This document shows positions 5,124 to 5,379 of a stretch of 5,379 bases of DNA, in pieces. A model generated the notes under the pieces. It worked only from the letters and a program-made list of their open reading frames with translations. It was not told the DNA's origin and did no database searches. Source of the DNA: Helicobacteraceae bacterium (GTDB lineage Bacteria; Campylobacterota; Campylobacteria; Campylobacterales; Sulfurimonadaceae); the NCBI GenBank assembly GCA_027061425.1, contig JALSUN010000244.1, positions 1-5,379 on the forward strand, in the 5' to 3' direction. Every line of letters starts with the position of its first letter. Positions within the stretch are counted from its first letter, which is position 1. A program made the position numbers and the translations under genes.

Positions 5124-5379
5124 ATGTTTAGAAACATCTTTACCAACAGTTTTGGCATCCTTTTTTCACGGGTCCTTGGATTTATCCGTGATCTTTTAAC
5201 TGCGTCCATCCTCGGTGCCAATGTCTATAGTGACATCTTTTTTATCGCCTTCAAACTGCCCAACCTTTTTAGACGTATTTTTGCTGAGGGTGCTTTTACC
5301 CAAGTCTTTTTACCTGCCTTCGCACGTTCAGCGCACAAGGCTGTTTTTTCTGCCCATATCTTTTTAGTTTTTTCAAGCA
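5124..5379 (+). CDS. murJ: lipid II flippase MurJ (MviN family), N-terminal part only
   Basis: Polytopic inner-membrane flippase of the MOP superfamily that moves lipid II to the outer face for peptidoglycan assembly. Only 85 codons are in the window; a full MurJ is roughly 450-530 residues with 13-14 membrane spans. The N-terminus is diagnostic: SRVLGFIRD (15-23) contains Arg16 and Arg22, which match the essential Arg18 and Arg24 of E. coli MurJ. Asp37 matches Asp39, and FKLPNLFRRIFAEGAFTQVFLP (43-64) carries Arg50, matching Arg52. The start ATG at 5124 gives the normal short N-terminal tail before the first span; a weak GGGA lies 5 nt upstream. It is transcribed away from ruvA. From memory, ruvA and a mviN-type gene also lie close together in Helicobacter pylori, upstream of cysS, so cysS may follow beyond the right edge. 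Confidence 0.95.
   Translation, partial: MFRNIFTNSFGILFSRVLGFIRDLLTASILGANVYSDIFFIAFKLPNLFRRIFAEGAFTQVFLPAFARSAHKAVFSAHIFLVFSS

Overview
The window looks like a chromosomal core segment from a Campylobacterota (epsilonproteobacterial) genome. Three things suggest this. MurF carries an N-terminal membrane region. The order ruvA, ddl, alpha/beta-hydrolase, murF resembles what I recall for Campylobacter and Helicobacter. The moderately AT-rich composition fits a Sulfurovum- or Sulfurimonas-like free-living member. The genus is inference; no rRNA or other marker is present.

Layout. From 4816 down to 1, six genes lie on the minus strand in a tight series: ruvA (Holliday-junction DNA-binding subunit), ddl (D-Ala-D-Ala ligase, TTG start), an alpha/beta-hydrolase (GTG start), murF (final cytoplasmic muramyl-peptide ligase, fused to a membrane region), elyC (envelope biogenesis factor) and the 5' part of a TRAP-transporter small permease (dctQ-like), which runs off the left edge. 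Gaps are 19, 2 and 8 nt, followed by overlaps TAATG (murF/elyC) and ATGA (elyC/dctQ). This looks like one operon with translational coupling at its distal end. On the plus strand from 5124, the first 85 codons of murJ (lipid II flippase) run off the right edge.

The 307-nt divergent spacer (4817-5123) is the least ordinary part. It holds a 29-codon open frame on the minus strand. That frame has its own Shine-Dalgarno, begins with the same seven residues as RuvA (MIVGIEG) and overlaps the ruvA start by ATGA. An imperfect hairpin lies inside it, and its core is terminator-like. The spacer also holds a REP-type palindrome flanked by imperfect direct repeats, an 11-bp direct repeat, and a plausible sigma70-type promoter for murJ.

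Functionally, Ddl makes D-Ala-D-Ala, MurF attaches it to the UDP-MurNAc-tripeptide, MurJ flips the later lipid II across the membrane, and ElyC supports peptidoglycan and lipid-carrier metabolism. RuvA (recombination) and the TRAP permease (solute uptake) are passengers at the two ends of this cell-wall group. I see no convincing evidence of a wholly new multi-gene system. The best leads are the ruvA leader and the conserved unassigned hydrolase between ddl and murF.
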